This document shows, in pieces, positions 10,951 through 21,631 of a stretch of DNA of 64,000 bases (position 1 is its first letter; each line of letters begins with the position of its first letter). The translations under genes and the position numbers were made by a program. The notes beneath the pieces were generated by a model. The model did no database searches, was not told the origin of the DNA, and saw only the letters and a list, made by a program, of their open reading frames with translations. The stretch lies in the NCBI GenBank assembly GCA_963580285.1, contig OY757023.1, positions 85,213,108-85,277,107 on the forward strand, in the 5' to 3' direction. The stretch comes from Lucinisca nassula. Taxonomy: Eukaryota > Mollusca > Bivalvia > Lucinida > Lucinidae.

Positions 10951-10986
10951 TCTGATTCTTTCTTTCTTTCTTTCTTTCATTTTTTC
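10951..10986 (+). repeat. (TTTC)n microsatellite
   Basis: Five or more TTTC units followed by T-rich sequence. Confidence 0.85.
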
Positions 10987-11239
10987 TTTATACTGAGTCA
11001 TCGCATCGGTTTTCAATATGTTGGATTGACAAAAGTACACCCGGAAGTTTAAGGACCAGAAGATGTTTATGTTTAATAACGAAAGTTCAAAGCTTGTAAA
11101 CGTACATATGTATGTGTAAACTTTCATGGTACATTTTATGGAATGAAACTACGCGAAATGTGAGATAGTTACTTTGGAAAACACGCGGATGTGCAGGTAA
11201 TTTAATGACTTCATAGTCTATAAAATAATGTTATGTACA

Positions 11240-11449
11240 TTAACCCATTCAGTACCAGAAACCTCAAAAAGGGTACCTTGGCAAACAGTGCAGGCCCAGA
11301 TCAGACGCCGCAGGGCTTCCACTGTTTGCTAAAAGTTCAGTCATTTTCCAAATAATTTTTATGAAAACACAACCTGACACCCCTAAATTTTGAAATGGAC
11401 TCCCGCTATATATAAGGTGGAAGATTCCATTTGGTACAAAAAGGGTTAA
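11240..11449. mobile_element. TTAA-flanked hairpin MITE (TTAACCC...GGGTTAA)
   Basis: Begins ttaacccattcagtacc and ends ggtacaaaaagggttaa. It contains aaacagtgcaggcccagatcagacgccgc; the matching right arm of the hairpin is shortened here. Reverse-oriented relative at 44315-44543, further copies at 12552-12781, 24589-24801 and 27559-27771. TTAA at both ends is the hallmark of piggyBac-type insertion; that link is inference. Confidence 0.75.
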
Positions 11450-11562
11450 AGTTTCAGAAATTCGAACACCAGTGGTTCATTTAGCATGACTGACCCAAAC
11501 CCATTCTTTGTCTCTCGGAAAATCTATACATAAACAGGCCTATTTATAGAAATAATTTATGA

Positions 11563-11609
11563 TTTTAATAATAATAATAATAATAATAATTATTATTATT
11601 ATTATTTCC
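11563..11609. repeat. AAT/ATT palindromic microsatellite
   Basis: A run of aat units turns directly into a run of att units, forming a self-complementary tract. Confidence 0.9.
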
Positions 11610-11714
11610 TTAGGTTATTAAAATGAATCATCATGTTAACAAGTCCGTGTAATCAATACTCACCTAAATCTCACTTTATATAGAGAAAATTGCGGTTTTC
11701 AGGGGTATACATAT

Positions 11715-12018
11715 GGCCCCCGCCCATCGGTGCTTTAAGAAATAGGTGGGCTGCACGATGCTTCCACGCAGAGCTGAAACCGACCGCACACGAGTACTGG
11801 TAAACCGCTTAGAGGATCTAAGCCTGCCCAGGCAAGCGGTACGAGTCGGTCCGTCCATGCTTATAAACCCTATTGGTTTCATTGGGCGACAGGGCTTGAG
11901 ATGTCATTTCATCTCAATGTCGGGTAAAAGTCCCACAGAATTGCAAGCAAGGTCTCAAAAATGACCTATGCAGTGTTGACGGGGACGTTAAACTCCAAAT
12001 CAAACAAACGAAACAAAA
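11715..12018 (+). mobile_element. SINE-like element (family A), nearly full length
   Basis: About 300 bp from gcccccgcccatcgg to a tail of caaacaaac units. At least fifteen related copies occur in both orientations in this window. Shared blocks in order: gatgcttccacgcagagctg, ctggtaaaccgcttagagga, cggtgcgagtcggaccgtcc, cccacaaaattggaagc, gttgacggggacgttaaac, A/C-rich tail. The ggtgcgagtcgg block weakly resembles a tRNA-type B box. It has no open frame of its own. Two fragments sharing acaagtccgtg...ggggtatacat flank it (11639-11712, 12019-12080). Confidence 0.75.
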
Positions 12019-12200
12019 CAAGTCCGTGCAATGAATACCGCTTTATGTAGTGAAAAATGGGGTTTTACAGGGGTATACATTATTTTTCTTATTTCTACTC
12101 TAAGACATAGGTTTTGGGTACTCGTTAGAACCGCCTCAATGAGGCGGTTCTAACGAGCACCCACAACCTAGGTTTGGAGTACAAATTAGAAAAATATCAC
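12019..12200. mobile_element. Palindromic MITE, GTACTCGTTAGAACCGCC family
   Basis: The core at 12115-12163 is a nearly perfect hairpin (tactcgttagaaccgcctca / tgaggcggttctaacgag). Flanks read ...ttcttatttctactctaagacatagg on the left and its imperfect complement on the right. No coding capacity. Confidence 0.75.
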
Positions 12201-12551
12201 AGATTTTCATCAGAAAACTAGACATTTTGGGGATGTGAAAAAGATGTCACTATTTATTACGGGTGTGTTATTGTAATCTTCATCCGTTTGAAATCATTTG
12301 GAGCACCTTGTTTTCGTGGAATTTTCACGTTTCTTGTTATTATATTTTATTTTTGTGTGACTCAGTTATTCATCATATCATCTAATAGCGACAACATTTC
12401 TTTCAAATGTAAGTACAGTAAAAATCGTATATTAAGACCACTTTGGGACTATTCAAAAGTGGTATTTACCACTTTTGAACAGTCTCTTAATTAAGACCAC
12501 ATTCGGGACTGGTCGCTTACTGGAGAACATTGGGTGTATATAAACACCTTA

Positions 12552-12781
12552 TTAACCGACTGTAATGCGGGAAACATCTAAACGGGTACCTTGGCAAACA
12601 GTGCAGTCCCAGATCAGACGCCGCAGAATGCGGCGTCTGATCAGGGCCTACACTATTTACTAACAGAAGTTTCCATCAAAATAGAATAAAAACGAAACAA
12701 TTGATCTAACACCATTTATATGACAAATGGACTTGTCCAACATGTAGCAATGGAAGAGTCCACACGTATACAGTGGGTTAA
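12552..12781. mobile_element. TTAA-flanked hairpin MITE
   Basis: 230 bp from ttaaccgactg to gtgggttaa. The interior is a full hairpin at about 12595-12650: aaacagtgcagtcccagatc, agacgccgc, then gcggcgtctgatcagggcc. Same family as 11240-11449. Confidence 0.8.
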
Positions 12782-12854
12782 TATGTCTTTAAAAAGCAGA
12801 ATCAGTAGTCTTTATCTAGCTGTTTAGTATAACTTTTATAACTCGAACACCGAT

Positions 12855-13239
12855 GCCTCACATGCCATTGATTTGGGGCCCCACCTATCGGGGTGTGGAG
12901 AAACAGACTTGGCTGCATGGGCCTTTTGCACAGAGCTGGGGGTTAAATCGACTTTACGCGGCCGCAATCCTCGCCCTTTCTTCCGTCGCGATTTAGACAA
13001 ATGATTTGTTCAGTCTGTCTAGGAAAAGTGGTGCGAGTCGGACCGTTCCTTAAATCTTAGTGGTTTCATAGGGTGGTGGTGCTTGACATGTCATTTAATC
13101 TCTATGTCTGCTAAAAGCCCTACAAAATCGGAAACAACGTATACAATATGACCAAAATAGGGCTGAAATGACATCTCAACGTCGGGTAAAATCCCATAAA
13201 ACCGGAAGATATGTATCCAATATTATGTTGACGGGAACA
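12855..13239 (+). mobile_element. Diverged SINE family A copy mixed with dispersed-repeat sequence
   Basis: SINE-A landmarks (cccacctatcggggtg, agtggtgcgagtcggaccg, the cttgacatgtcatttaatct block) are interrupted at about 12945-13010 by sequence from the longer dispersed repeat seen at 53.4 and 56.5 kb (cgactttacgcggccgcaat ... ttgttcagtc). A second fragment of the atgacatctcaacgtcggg block follows at about 13165. A chimera of two repeats. Confidence 0.6.
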
Positions 13240-13480
13240 TTAGGGGAATGAGAACACCGGGCAGATTGTTCCGCCATTTTTCTGAGGGAGACAACTTTTG
13301 GGGACTTCCTGTTCGCTTTTCTATAAGCCCTGTCCCACTAAAAAGGGGCCTACTCTTAAAGGATAGAAGTTGCTCCTCATGAGCAAATTCTTTCCTTTAA
13401 GAGTTGACCCCTACTGACATGGGAGACAAACATTCTTTTGCAGGAGTTGCCTCCCCTGAATGTGAATCTGTTCCCCTTAA
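13240..13480. mobile_element. MITE, GGGGAAT...ATTCCCC family
   Basis: About 240 bp, from taggggaatgagaacacc to ctgttccccttaa, with two conserved internal blocks (gacttcctgttcgcttttct, agcaaattctttcctttaag). Copies at 20936-21176 (opposite orientation) and 58210-58451, where TTAA flanks both ends. A TTAA-type insertion is inferred. Confidence 0.75.
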
Positions 13481-13582
13481 ACTTCAAACTATCGATTTGA
13501 ACACGTTCATGAGTGCCTTAGTAACACTCCAGATAGCAAATACTTAGAAATGTATGTGTTTAATTCGACATGGAGATTATTA

Positions 13583-13701
13583 CCCAACAGGCACATAACG
13601 TAAGTGTGACGTCACATCAACGTCGGTACAACGCCATGACGTTTATGCAACGCCACATCTACGTGGATTTGACGTTGCCCTATCGACATTTGCCTGCTGG
13701 G
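13583..13701. mobile_element. MITE, CCCAGCAGGCA family, with TA target duplication
   Basis: 119 bp, cccaacaggcacataacg ... tttgcctgctggg, with TA directly outside each end (13581-13582, 13702-13703). TA duplications are typical of Tc1/mariner-type insertion. No coding capacity. Confidence 0.8.
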
Positions 13702-13787
13702 TATGCTGTGTGTATTTATTTGAACCGTCTCCTGATGCACTGATAGAATATCAAAAAGATATCCTGGCGTTAAGATTAATTCAAAAT

Positions 13788-14095
13788 AGATGTGAAGGCA
13801 ATGATAAGGAATCGATACAATTAGCCTAAACCACAGCTCCCATCAGCGACACCAAAGGGAAAGAAACACAAACATGAAACAACAGACCATAATGAACAAT
13901 AGCGGAAAGCCAAAATGACAGTTACTTTCCCACAAAATGGCCAATTGGCTATCCAAAACAAAAGAATATAAGCGACACAAACACCCAAAGACAAACCATA
14001 ACAAAAATAAACCGCGACAGAAGAACCGCATTGGAACGGTCAGTGAAGTGAGCCAAAGTATCCCTGCCCTGAACGTATATTCATGTCGAGCCATT
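13788..14095 (+). repeat. Dispersed repeat R, left part
   Basis: Starts at aaggcaatgataaggaatcg and includes caccaaagggaaagaaacac, aaaatggccaattggctatc and cagaagaaccgcattggaac. It matches the reverse complement of 56.5-56.9 kb and 53.5-53.85 kb. The strand with long basic reading frames is + here. Origin unknown; possibly the 5' part of a retroelement. Confidence 0.65.
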
Positions 14096-14149
14096 AGCCC
14101 AACACTTGATAAATACCCCTTTAAAACCCACTATATTTACTGGTAAACC

Positions 14150-16080
14150 GCTAAGAGGATCGTATCCTGCATAGACAAAGTGATCCTAGTCTGATCCGGA
14201 TCTACACTGTTTGCCGGGTCAAAGACAGGATTCCAGTCCAGATTTTACGGATTGCTTTATTGGATGTGTACCTTATGGATATGGGTGGCATGCATTCATT
14301 TGAAAGAAAAAAATCTATAATTCATCATAATTTTAATCACCACACAACACCTCTATATGAAGGTTGATTTTTTTTCCTTTTATGGTTTTAAAGGTGTTTG
14401 ACTCAATAAGTATAACTCATTGAATTTGGAGCTGTTTTAGTGCACCTTCGAGTTTTTGTATTTAGTGCATGCTGGATGCCACATGATGTGGAGTCTGATC
14501 TGGGTCTACACGGTTTAATGGGTTAAACACAGGATTCCTGTCCAGATTCTACAGCATACTCTGTTGGATAAGTAACTGGAAAATGGGAGATGTCTACTTA
14601 TATCTGGATCTTCTTGATGAGGTGATGCCGCTTCATCCATACGTCTGTGTGTCGGTCCCGCTCTTGGCCACACAAATTCTCAGGAACTACTTGTTGAATT
14701 TCAGTGAAACTTCATGGGAATATTAGTAATAGAAGGTGGATGCACATATCACCTGCATGTTTTGGCTTCGATGATTTTTCCATCAGTTATGGCCCTTTGA
14801 TGAACTCAGCATGAATACTTTAGGGTACTGTTTCGTGTCCACGTTAATACTTAGCAACTACTTGCAGAAATTCAACAAAACTTTAATGGAATCTTAAGCA
14901 GAAATGGGAGATGGGCATATTATCTGTGCTTTCTGGTTAGATGATTTGTCACAGAGTTATGGTACTTTGTATAAAGCTGAAGGGTAAGGTCACTGTGGCT
15001 ATTTTTAGAAAAAAAACTCTGTCATCACTCTAGTGTCGACATTTATTGATGGATTTTAATATAACTTCACACAAATGTTGGGTATGATAATATCTTGAGC
15101 AAGTACGACTTCCAAGTTCTTGGGCTCAAGATCACTGTAGCTATTTTTAAAAAAACTTTGTTTTCACTCTAGTGCCTACAATTATTGATGGAATAAAATT
15201 TTACACAGGTGTTGATTGCCCCTGTGTCCGAGAGTAAGTTTCCAATAATTTGTATTAAACAGTTTGACCCAATTAATATAGCTAAACTAACACCTATGAT
15301 CTTGGGGTATGGTATCGTACCTGAAGACCCTTCCTTTCATTTATTCCGACTTTTTGTGTTGCTGTTGTTTGTATGGCTGTGCCGGCAGACAAGCTAATCT
15401 TTCCACCGACAGGTTTTGTTATACTCTGTTTTGAAGTGCAGAGAGTATACACAGTATACCACACTTTAACTAGGATAATGTTCCCTGTTCCGACGATTGC
15501 TACTTTGGGGAGCATCCATCGGCATCATAGATATTCTTGTTTTTGTTTTTTTTTTCTTTGTGGTTCCGAAGCTGTATGACACGTTGAGGTTATTCCTCCT
15601 GCATTGGGGGCCGTTTTGGTGTATCCTTGAGTCCTTATATCCAGTGAGGGCAGTGTGGGCACTGATCGGACGTCACATGGTGTGGCACCCAATCTGGAGC
15701 TACGCTGTTTGTTGGTTTAAACATAGGGTTCTGGTCCGGATTTTCAGAATGCTAGATTGGATGTGTAGCTAGAAAATGTGTGATAACTGCTCCTATTTGG
15801 ATCTCGTCGATGAGGGGATCCTGGTGGGTGCGGGTGGCATACACTTATTTGAAAGAGCTGTTTTTGTGCATCCTTGAGTTTTGGTATTCAGTGCAGGCAC
15901 TGTGACCTCTGATCGGACGCCGTGTTATATGGCGTCAGAACTGGGGCTTCACTGTTTCCTGCTTTAAGCACAAGATTCCGGTCCGGAACTTACAGATTGC
16001 TCCATTGTATGTGTATCTTAAAAAGGTGATGTCTGTTCCTGTTTAGATCTCCTTGAAGAGGAAATTCTGGAGAACTATTA
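14150..16080 (+). repeat. Region of related ~250-bp repeats
   Basis: Blocks recur in the same order at about 14190-14340, 14440-14640, 15600-15850 and 15860-16070: a tgatc.gga/tctacactgttt segment, then caggattcc.gtccagat, a gtgtag/gaaaatg segment, ctggatctt.ttgatgagg, and gagttttggtatt.agtgca. The last two copies are nearly tandem with a period near 250. The stretch 14640-15590 between them has no recognisable gene; the phrase ctttgttttcactctagtgcc recurs near 15010 and 15155. Confidence 0.6.
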
Positions 16081-16318
16081 AAGTGTTAAGATTGTCTGTA
16101 CACGCTTTTATTCTCGTCATACTGTGGTAATACCTCAGTTTCTGTTATCTATGACTTTGAGTCGATTGTAAAGCAATCGACACAGAGTTATAGATTTGTG
16201 ATGTTGGCTACGTGGCTAGCAGAGATTTTGGTTTTTATGGTCACCACTAAACGGAAACTGGAAATTACATTCTAAAATTATATTTAAGCAAAAATGTAAC
16301 CATGCATTTTCAGGTGTC

Positions 16319-16741
16319 ATGGGCAACTTTAGTTTGTATTTGTATTGTAAGGTCATGGTCAATGTGGGGAGTTGGTCTTGCCCAGGCAGGTGGGCCGGGC
16401 TTGTCGAATTGAGAGAGATGGTTTTTGATAATGATGCTGAGGAATTGAAAATCTTCTCACAGAATTGTCAGGGGCTAGCTAATCCAAAGAAAAGAAGAGG
16501 TTTATTTAGACATGTGAGATGTAAAAATTATAATATTATTTGTTTACAAGATATTCACATTCATAAAAATTTAGAGCCATATATTAAAGCGGAATGGGGA
16601 TTTGATGTATATTTTAGCTCATTTAATAATAATAGCCGTGGAGTAATGATTCCTTTGAATAATAATTTTGAGCACAAAGTAGAACGTGTTCAAACAGATC
16701 AGAATGGGAACTTTATAATACTAGATTTAGCAACTCAATGA
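16319..16741 (+). pseudogene. LINE endonuclease, amino-terminal part
   Basis: 140 codons to an in-frame TGA. The APE-type endonuclease begins at about residue 44 with KIFSQNCQGL (metal-binding Asn). The next catalytic motif reads LQDIH where the family usually has Glu (LQE.H). The frame continues after the stop without a shift (LYGPNEDRPQF near 16760). This points to a point-mutated stop, not a real gene end. Confidence 0.8.
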
Positions 16742-16819
16742 AAACGAATAACAATTGTCAACCTTTACGGGCCAAATGAAGATAGGCCGCAGTTTTATAA
16801 TAATATTACAGAAAAGGCG

Positions 16820-18763
16820 ATGGAATTTAATAACGATATGATGATATACTGTGGGGGCTGGAATTTAGTTATAAACCCTGATATAGATACTTCAAATTAT
16901 TTACATATCAATAATCCTAGAGCTAGACAAACTGTCTTAAAACTGATCAACGAAGATAATTTCGTAGATCCATGGAGAGCTTATCACAATAATGAAAAGG
17001 GGTTTACATGGAGTAGAAGAAATCCAATTTTGAAACAAGCTAGACTTGATTTTTTCCTTGGAAGTGAGGATGTATTTCCTTACGTGACAAATGCTTACAT
17101 TGTCCCCAGCTATAAATCTGATCATCAAAGTATTTTATTGAATCTTAGATTCAGCGACAATGAAAGAGGGAGAGGATATTGGAAGTTCAACAATACGTTA
17201 CTTAAAGATAAAGATTATATCAAGGTAGTTAAAGATACAATAAATGAAGTTAAAAATACATATAAAAACCAAACTGAAAATGTTGATGAAGAGGAAGTTT
17301 TTAATACCCCGGATGAGAGAATAAGTTTTAATATTAATGAACAATTATTTCTAGAAACATTGTTGATGATGATTAGGGGCAATGCCATTAGATATAGTTC
17401 TGTAAAAAAGAAGAAGAAACAGGAAGAAGAAGTTAAACTAGAAAATGATATAGCTATTAGAGAAAAAGAAATAATGGATAATTGCAATATTTCGGAAAAT
17501 AAATTACAACAACTTGATCAGAAAAAGGAACGCCTAAACCAAATTCGTGATGAAAAACTTGAAGGCGTTTTGTTACGTTCACGATCCAGATATGAAGATT
17601 TGGGTGAAAAACCGACTAACTACTTTTTTATACTGGAAAACAGAAATTTTACTAATAAAGTAATAACAAGACTGGTAGATGCTAATGGAAATGAATATTA
17701 TGAGACTAAAGATATAATTAAATGTCAGCAAAACTTTTACAAAGACCTATATAACATACATAATGAACCTGATGACGAAACAATTGAAGCAAAAATAGGA
17801 TCTAATGAAAATAAATTAAATGAAGAAGATGCCGAAAAACTAAAAGCAGAAATAATATATTCAGAATTAGGGGCTGCATTAAAAAACATGAAAAATAACA
17901 AAACACCAGGTCTCGATGGTTTCACAGTGGAGTTTTTAAAATTTTTCTGGATTGATTTAGGGCATTTTGTACATCGATCGTTAAATTATGCATATAGAAC
18001 AGGGTCACTAAGTATTACTCAGAAACAAGGGATTATAACATGTTTACCAAAACCTAATAAAAATAGAGATAATTTAAAAAATTGGAGACCGATTTCTCTT
18101 CTAAATGTGGTGTACAAATTAGCCTCCACTGTGATAGCAAATAGATTGAAACGCACTTTACAACAATTAATAAATAACGATCAAAAAGGATTTATCTCTG
18201 GTCGTTTTATAGTCGAAAATATAAGGTTGACCTACGACGTTATTTTCGAGACTCAGAATCAGAATATACCAGGGTTATTACTATCTTTAGACTTTGAAAA
18301 AGCTTTTGACACTGTTTCATGGAAGTTTATAAATAAAACACTTGACTACTTCAATTTTGGCACTTCGATTAAACAGTGGATAAATCTTTTCCAAAAGGGT
18401 GCCGAGTCATGCATATTAAAGAATGGTCATATATCTGAATTTTTTAACCTTAGAAGAGGCTGCAGACAAGGAGACCCTCTTTCCCCCTATATATTTATTT
18501 TATGTGCGGAAGTTCTTGGTAAGATGATAAGAAAGAACATCAAAATCAAAGGTATAAACATATATGATAAGGAATATAAAATAAGTCAATATGCAGATGA
18601 TACCCAGCTACTGCTTGACGGCTCAGAAATTTCATTACGTGAATCTTTGGATACATTAAATACATTTTATCAAATGTCAGGTTTAAAAATAAATGTGGAT
18701 AAAACCAAGGCCATTTGGATAGGTGCAAAACGACTCTCTACAGATAAACTATGTACTCAATAA
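16820..18763 (+). pseudogene. LINE endonuclease end and reverse transcriptase
   Basis: 647 codons. The endonuclease remainder includes CGGWNLV, where the usual Asp of the GD(F/W)N motif appears to be missing by one codon, and the intact closing YKSDHQS. After a Lys/Glu-rich linker (about 170-260) comes the RT: NWRPISLLN, LSLDFEKAFDTVSW, RRGCRQGDPLSPY and QYADDTQ with both catalytic Asp. Ends at a TAA; coding resumes at once in the same frame. Confidence 0.85.
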
Positions 18764-19312
18764 CGGCTAGACTGGAGTCAAGGCACTTTTAAAATTTTAG
18801 GGGTCAACTCCTCAACTAATATTAATGATATATGGACAATAAATACTCAAGATATTATGAATAAAATAACTCAACTTTTAAACCAATGGTCAAAAAGAAG
18901 ATTAACTTTAATTGGTAAAATTACAATCATTAAATCACTGGCTTTATCAAAATTGGTCCATTTATTCATAGCATTACCGGACCCGCCTTCAGACTTGACA
19001 AAACAACTAGAACGTCGATTCTACAAATTCCTTTGGAATAACGGCCCTGACCGTATAAGTAGAAAAGTCATTATTAAAAATATATCTTGTGGGGGGCTTA
19101 GAATGACGCATATTAGAAATTTTATTAAAGCTCTGAAAATTTCTTGGATAAGACGAATTATGACGCAGTCAAGTCAAGACTCACGGGTGGATCTAGCAAA
19201 TATTGACATTACAAAACTAATAACTGTAGGTGGGCGGTATGCTGAACAATTGAGTCAAGATTTAAGAAATCCCTTCTGGAAAGACACTATGGAACATTGG
19301 GCCTTCTATTGA
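18764..19312 (+). pseudogene. LINE RT thumb / linker segment
   Basis: Continues the same frame from the TAA at 18763 to the TGA at 19312. It carries the FKILGVN and RLTLIGKITIIKSLALSKLVH-type segment that follows the palm domain in this LINE group, then LERRFYKFLWN. No catalytic motif expected here. Confidence 0.75.
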
Positions 19313-20152
19313 AAAAAGGTGAACATAGAATCTATAAATGATATCTTAACATCACCATTGTGGTATAATAGCAATATTGGAACAGGAACTATCTTCATTA
19401 AAGACTGGTTTCAAAAAGGTATTAAATCAGTATACGATCTAATAGATGATCGGGGGGAATGGTATAGTTTCGACAGACTTAAGAATACATATCATATAAG
19501 GGGAACCTTTTTAGACTACTTAAATGTCATCAACAAAATACCAAACGAGTGGAAAAACATAATTAACGACAATAAAGTTTACTCAATGCTGAACAAGACA
19601 AATGTATTACGAAGTATTTATGTGAGTCTGGTGTTAAAACATAAAAAAGGTAGTAGAGATTTTTATGTTACCATTATGGGAGAAAGTGTTGTTAATACTC
19701 CAGTAAAGTGGCAAACAGTCCTTGGCAATATAAACGAAGACGATTGGAAAAAGTTCCATGGTTCAATTAGCAAAATAAAAGAGATAAAATTAAGAGCGTT
19801 TCAGTATAAAATAAATAACAAAATATTAGTTACAAACTCTTTTTTGAAGAAAATTAATAAAATAGACAGCAATTTATGTAAATATTGTCAGAATGAAGAA
19901 GAGACGATTTGTCATTTGTTTTTAGAGTGTCCAATCGTTAAAAAATTTTGGCAACAGCTTAAAATATGGCTGGAATCCAATGTAAATTTAAACTTAGATA
20001 TAAATGAACGGTCTATTATCTTTTCCGTTCAAAGCACAAACGAACTTGTGAATTATGTGCAGATCCTTGCAAAATATTATATCTACAAAAATAAATTTTC
20101 AGACAGGAGATTACATATTCAAGGGTTTCTTTCAGTTTTGAAAATTATCTAG
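19313..20152 (+). pseudogene. LINE carboxyl-terminal domain with Cys/His motif
   Basis: Same frame again after a TGA. Near the end is CKYCQNEEETICHLFLEC, a C-x2-C-x8-H-x4-C pattern of the zf-RVT type. The frame closes at a TAG, but the adjoining frame carries on for about 30 plausible codons (KYIASINGKMDKFFKKW...), so a frameshift near 20145 has cut the end. Confidence 0.75.
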
Positions 20153-20588
20153 TGAGAAGTATATAGCATCTATAAATGGCAAAATGGATAAGTTTTTCAA
20201 AAAATGGTTAGTATTCTATAATTTTTTAATGCACAGAATATCCTTTAAGGTTAAATTATATTCATTCAAAACGACCTTACATATAGATATTTGTACCCGC
20301 CTCTGACGAAACAACAACATATATTTACAATCAATATTTCTCAAAATAGACAAGCCCTGCCCAGGCTGTCGGCTGGCCCAGCTTATGATAACATGATGTT
20401 GTTCATTCAGGTACTGCGGGATCGGGATGGATTGGAAGTTAAAAAAATATATACTAAAATGATGCCCATGACGCCTGATCGAGATTATATTCTGTAGGTA
20501 TTATCTTCTTGTAATTTGTAGTAAGTATTGTGAATATAAATGTAAAAGTTGTACCTGATTAAAAAGACAATAATAAAAAAAAAAAAAA

Positions 20589-20756
20589 GTGATCCGAGTC
20601 GAAACTTCCATGCATGTAAACCCTATTGATTTCCTTGAGATGTCATTTTGTCTCAGTGTCGGGTAAAAGTCCCACAAAATTGGAAGCGACGTCTCCAAAA
20701 ATAACCTATATAGTGTTGACGGAGACGTAACACCTCAAAACAAACAAACAAAAAAA
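20589..20756 (+). mobile_element. SINE family A, 5'-truncated
   Basis: Begins in the middle of the family at gatccgagtcgaaact and runs to a caaacaaacaaaaaaaaa tail. It directly abuts the LINE poly-A tail. Confidence 0.75.
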
Positions 20757-20769
20757 AAAAACATTTTAT

Positions 20770-20935
20770 AAGAAAACCGTTTACAGAGGTGTCAATTAGA
20801 TTCAACACATAGATTGTTAATACTCGTTACAAACACCTCAGCTCAGTTAGGCACGCACCTATAATTTATGTTTGGACTAGAAAAAAATCATCCGAAAAAA
20901 ATTCTATTTTTGGAGATATGAAACACGCCATTTTA
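20770..20935. mobile_element. Diverged palindromic MITE, GTACTCGTTAGAACCGCC family
   Basis: Contains tactcgttacaaacacctca followed by a weak complement and tttggactagaaaaaaat. Recognised only by comparison with 12019-12200. Confidence 0.45.
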
Positions 20936-21176
20936 AGAAGGGGAATGGATATACTTTCAGGGGAGGTAACTTCTACAAAAGTATGTTTATCTCCCATGGC
21001 AATAGGGGTCAGATCTTAAAGGAAAGAATTTGCTAATGAGGAGCAGATTTTTCCATTAAGAGTAGGCACTGTTGTTCGTGGGCCAGAGTTTATAGAAAGC
21101 GAACAGGAAGTCCCGAAAGTTGTATCCCTTTGAAAAATGGCGGAAACAAAAATCTGCCAGGTGTGTACATTTTCCA
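20936..21176. mobile_element. MITE, GGGGAAT family, reverse-oriented copy
   Basis: aaggggaatgg at the left, then caggggaggtaacttct, ttaaaggaaagaatttgct, gcgaacaggaagtccc and aaaatggcgg: the reverse complement of the blocks at 13240-13480. The right end is degraded. Confidence 0.7.
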
Positions 21177-21181
21177 TAAAA

Positions 21182-21631
21182 GGTAGCATTGCACTAAATA
21201 CTGGGAGGTACCGGGTTTTATCACTTTTGGACCGAGGTTTTAGTTGCGTTCTAAATACCAGACTTGCTTCCATTGGATATATATCCCATGTTTTATTTCA
21301 ATGTGAGAAAATGATAGGTATAAGGGACTAAAATGAAACATGTTTTATAAATATATCTGCAAGCTCAAAGAAATTTTTGCTGATTTTATATGGCCACCCC
21401 TCCTTTAAAATTGTTGGTTTGTATTTACTCCGTTCTAGTAGGTAAACAAACATGGTTGACTGTAACATGAAAAGGATCTGGTCAACATGTGGATTTTTTC
21501 TTATTAACTTATTGGGGTAGGATGGCTCTATAAACAAGTAAGGTTTGAAAAGTTTTGTATGTGTAGTTTTTGTAGGAGCAGGTAAAAGGTTACTATTGTC
21601 GCCTATGGAAAACATTTAATGGAAAGCTCCC
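21182..21631 (+). repeat. 450-bp direct repeat, copy 1
   Basis: ggtagcattgcactaaatac ... ggaaagctccc; nearly identical to 22544-22994. No LTR-type TG/CA ends, PBS or retroviral frame was found in the 912-bp spacer. Confidence 0.9.

Larger units (their letters stand above)
16310..20588 (+). mobile_element. L1/Tx1-like LINE, inactivated
   Basis: Non-LTR retrotransposon with endonuclease, RT and a carboxyl-terminal Cys/His motif, ending in a 14-A tail (20575-20588). One frame runs from 16319 to 20152 and is broken by three in-frame stops (TGA 16739-16741, TAA 18761-18763, TGA 19310-19312). A frameshift near 20145 precedes the last 30 or so codons. No separate ORF1 was found, so the copy may be 5'-truncated. 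Right after the A tail lies a 5'-truncated SINE-A copy. Assignment to L1/Tx1 rests on RT wording (CRQGDPLSPYIF, QYADDTQ) and is moderate. Confidence 0.85.

Noticed and set aside
11676..11964. Short open frames on both strands near 11.8 kb
   Set aside because: They coincide with SINE family A and recur in every copy; no coding signature.
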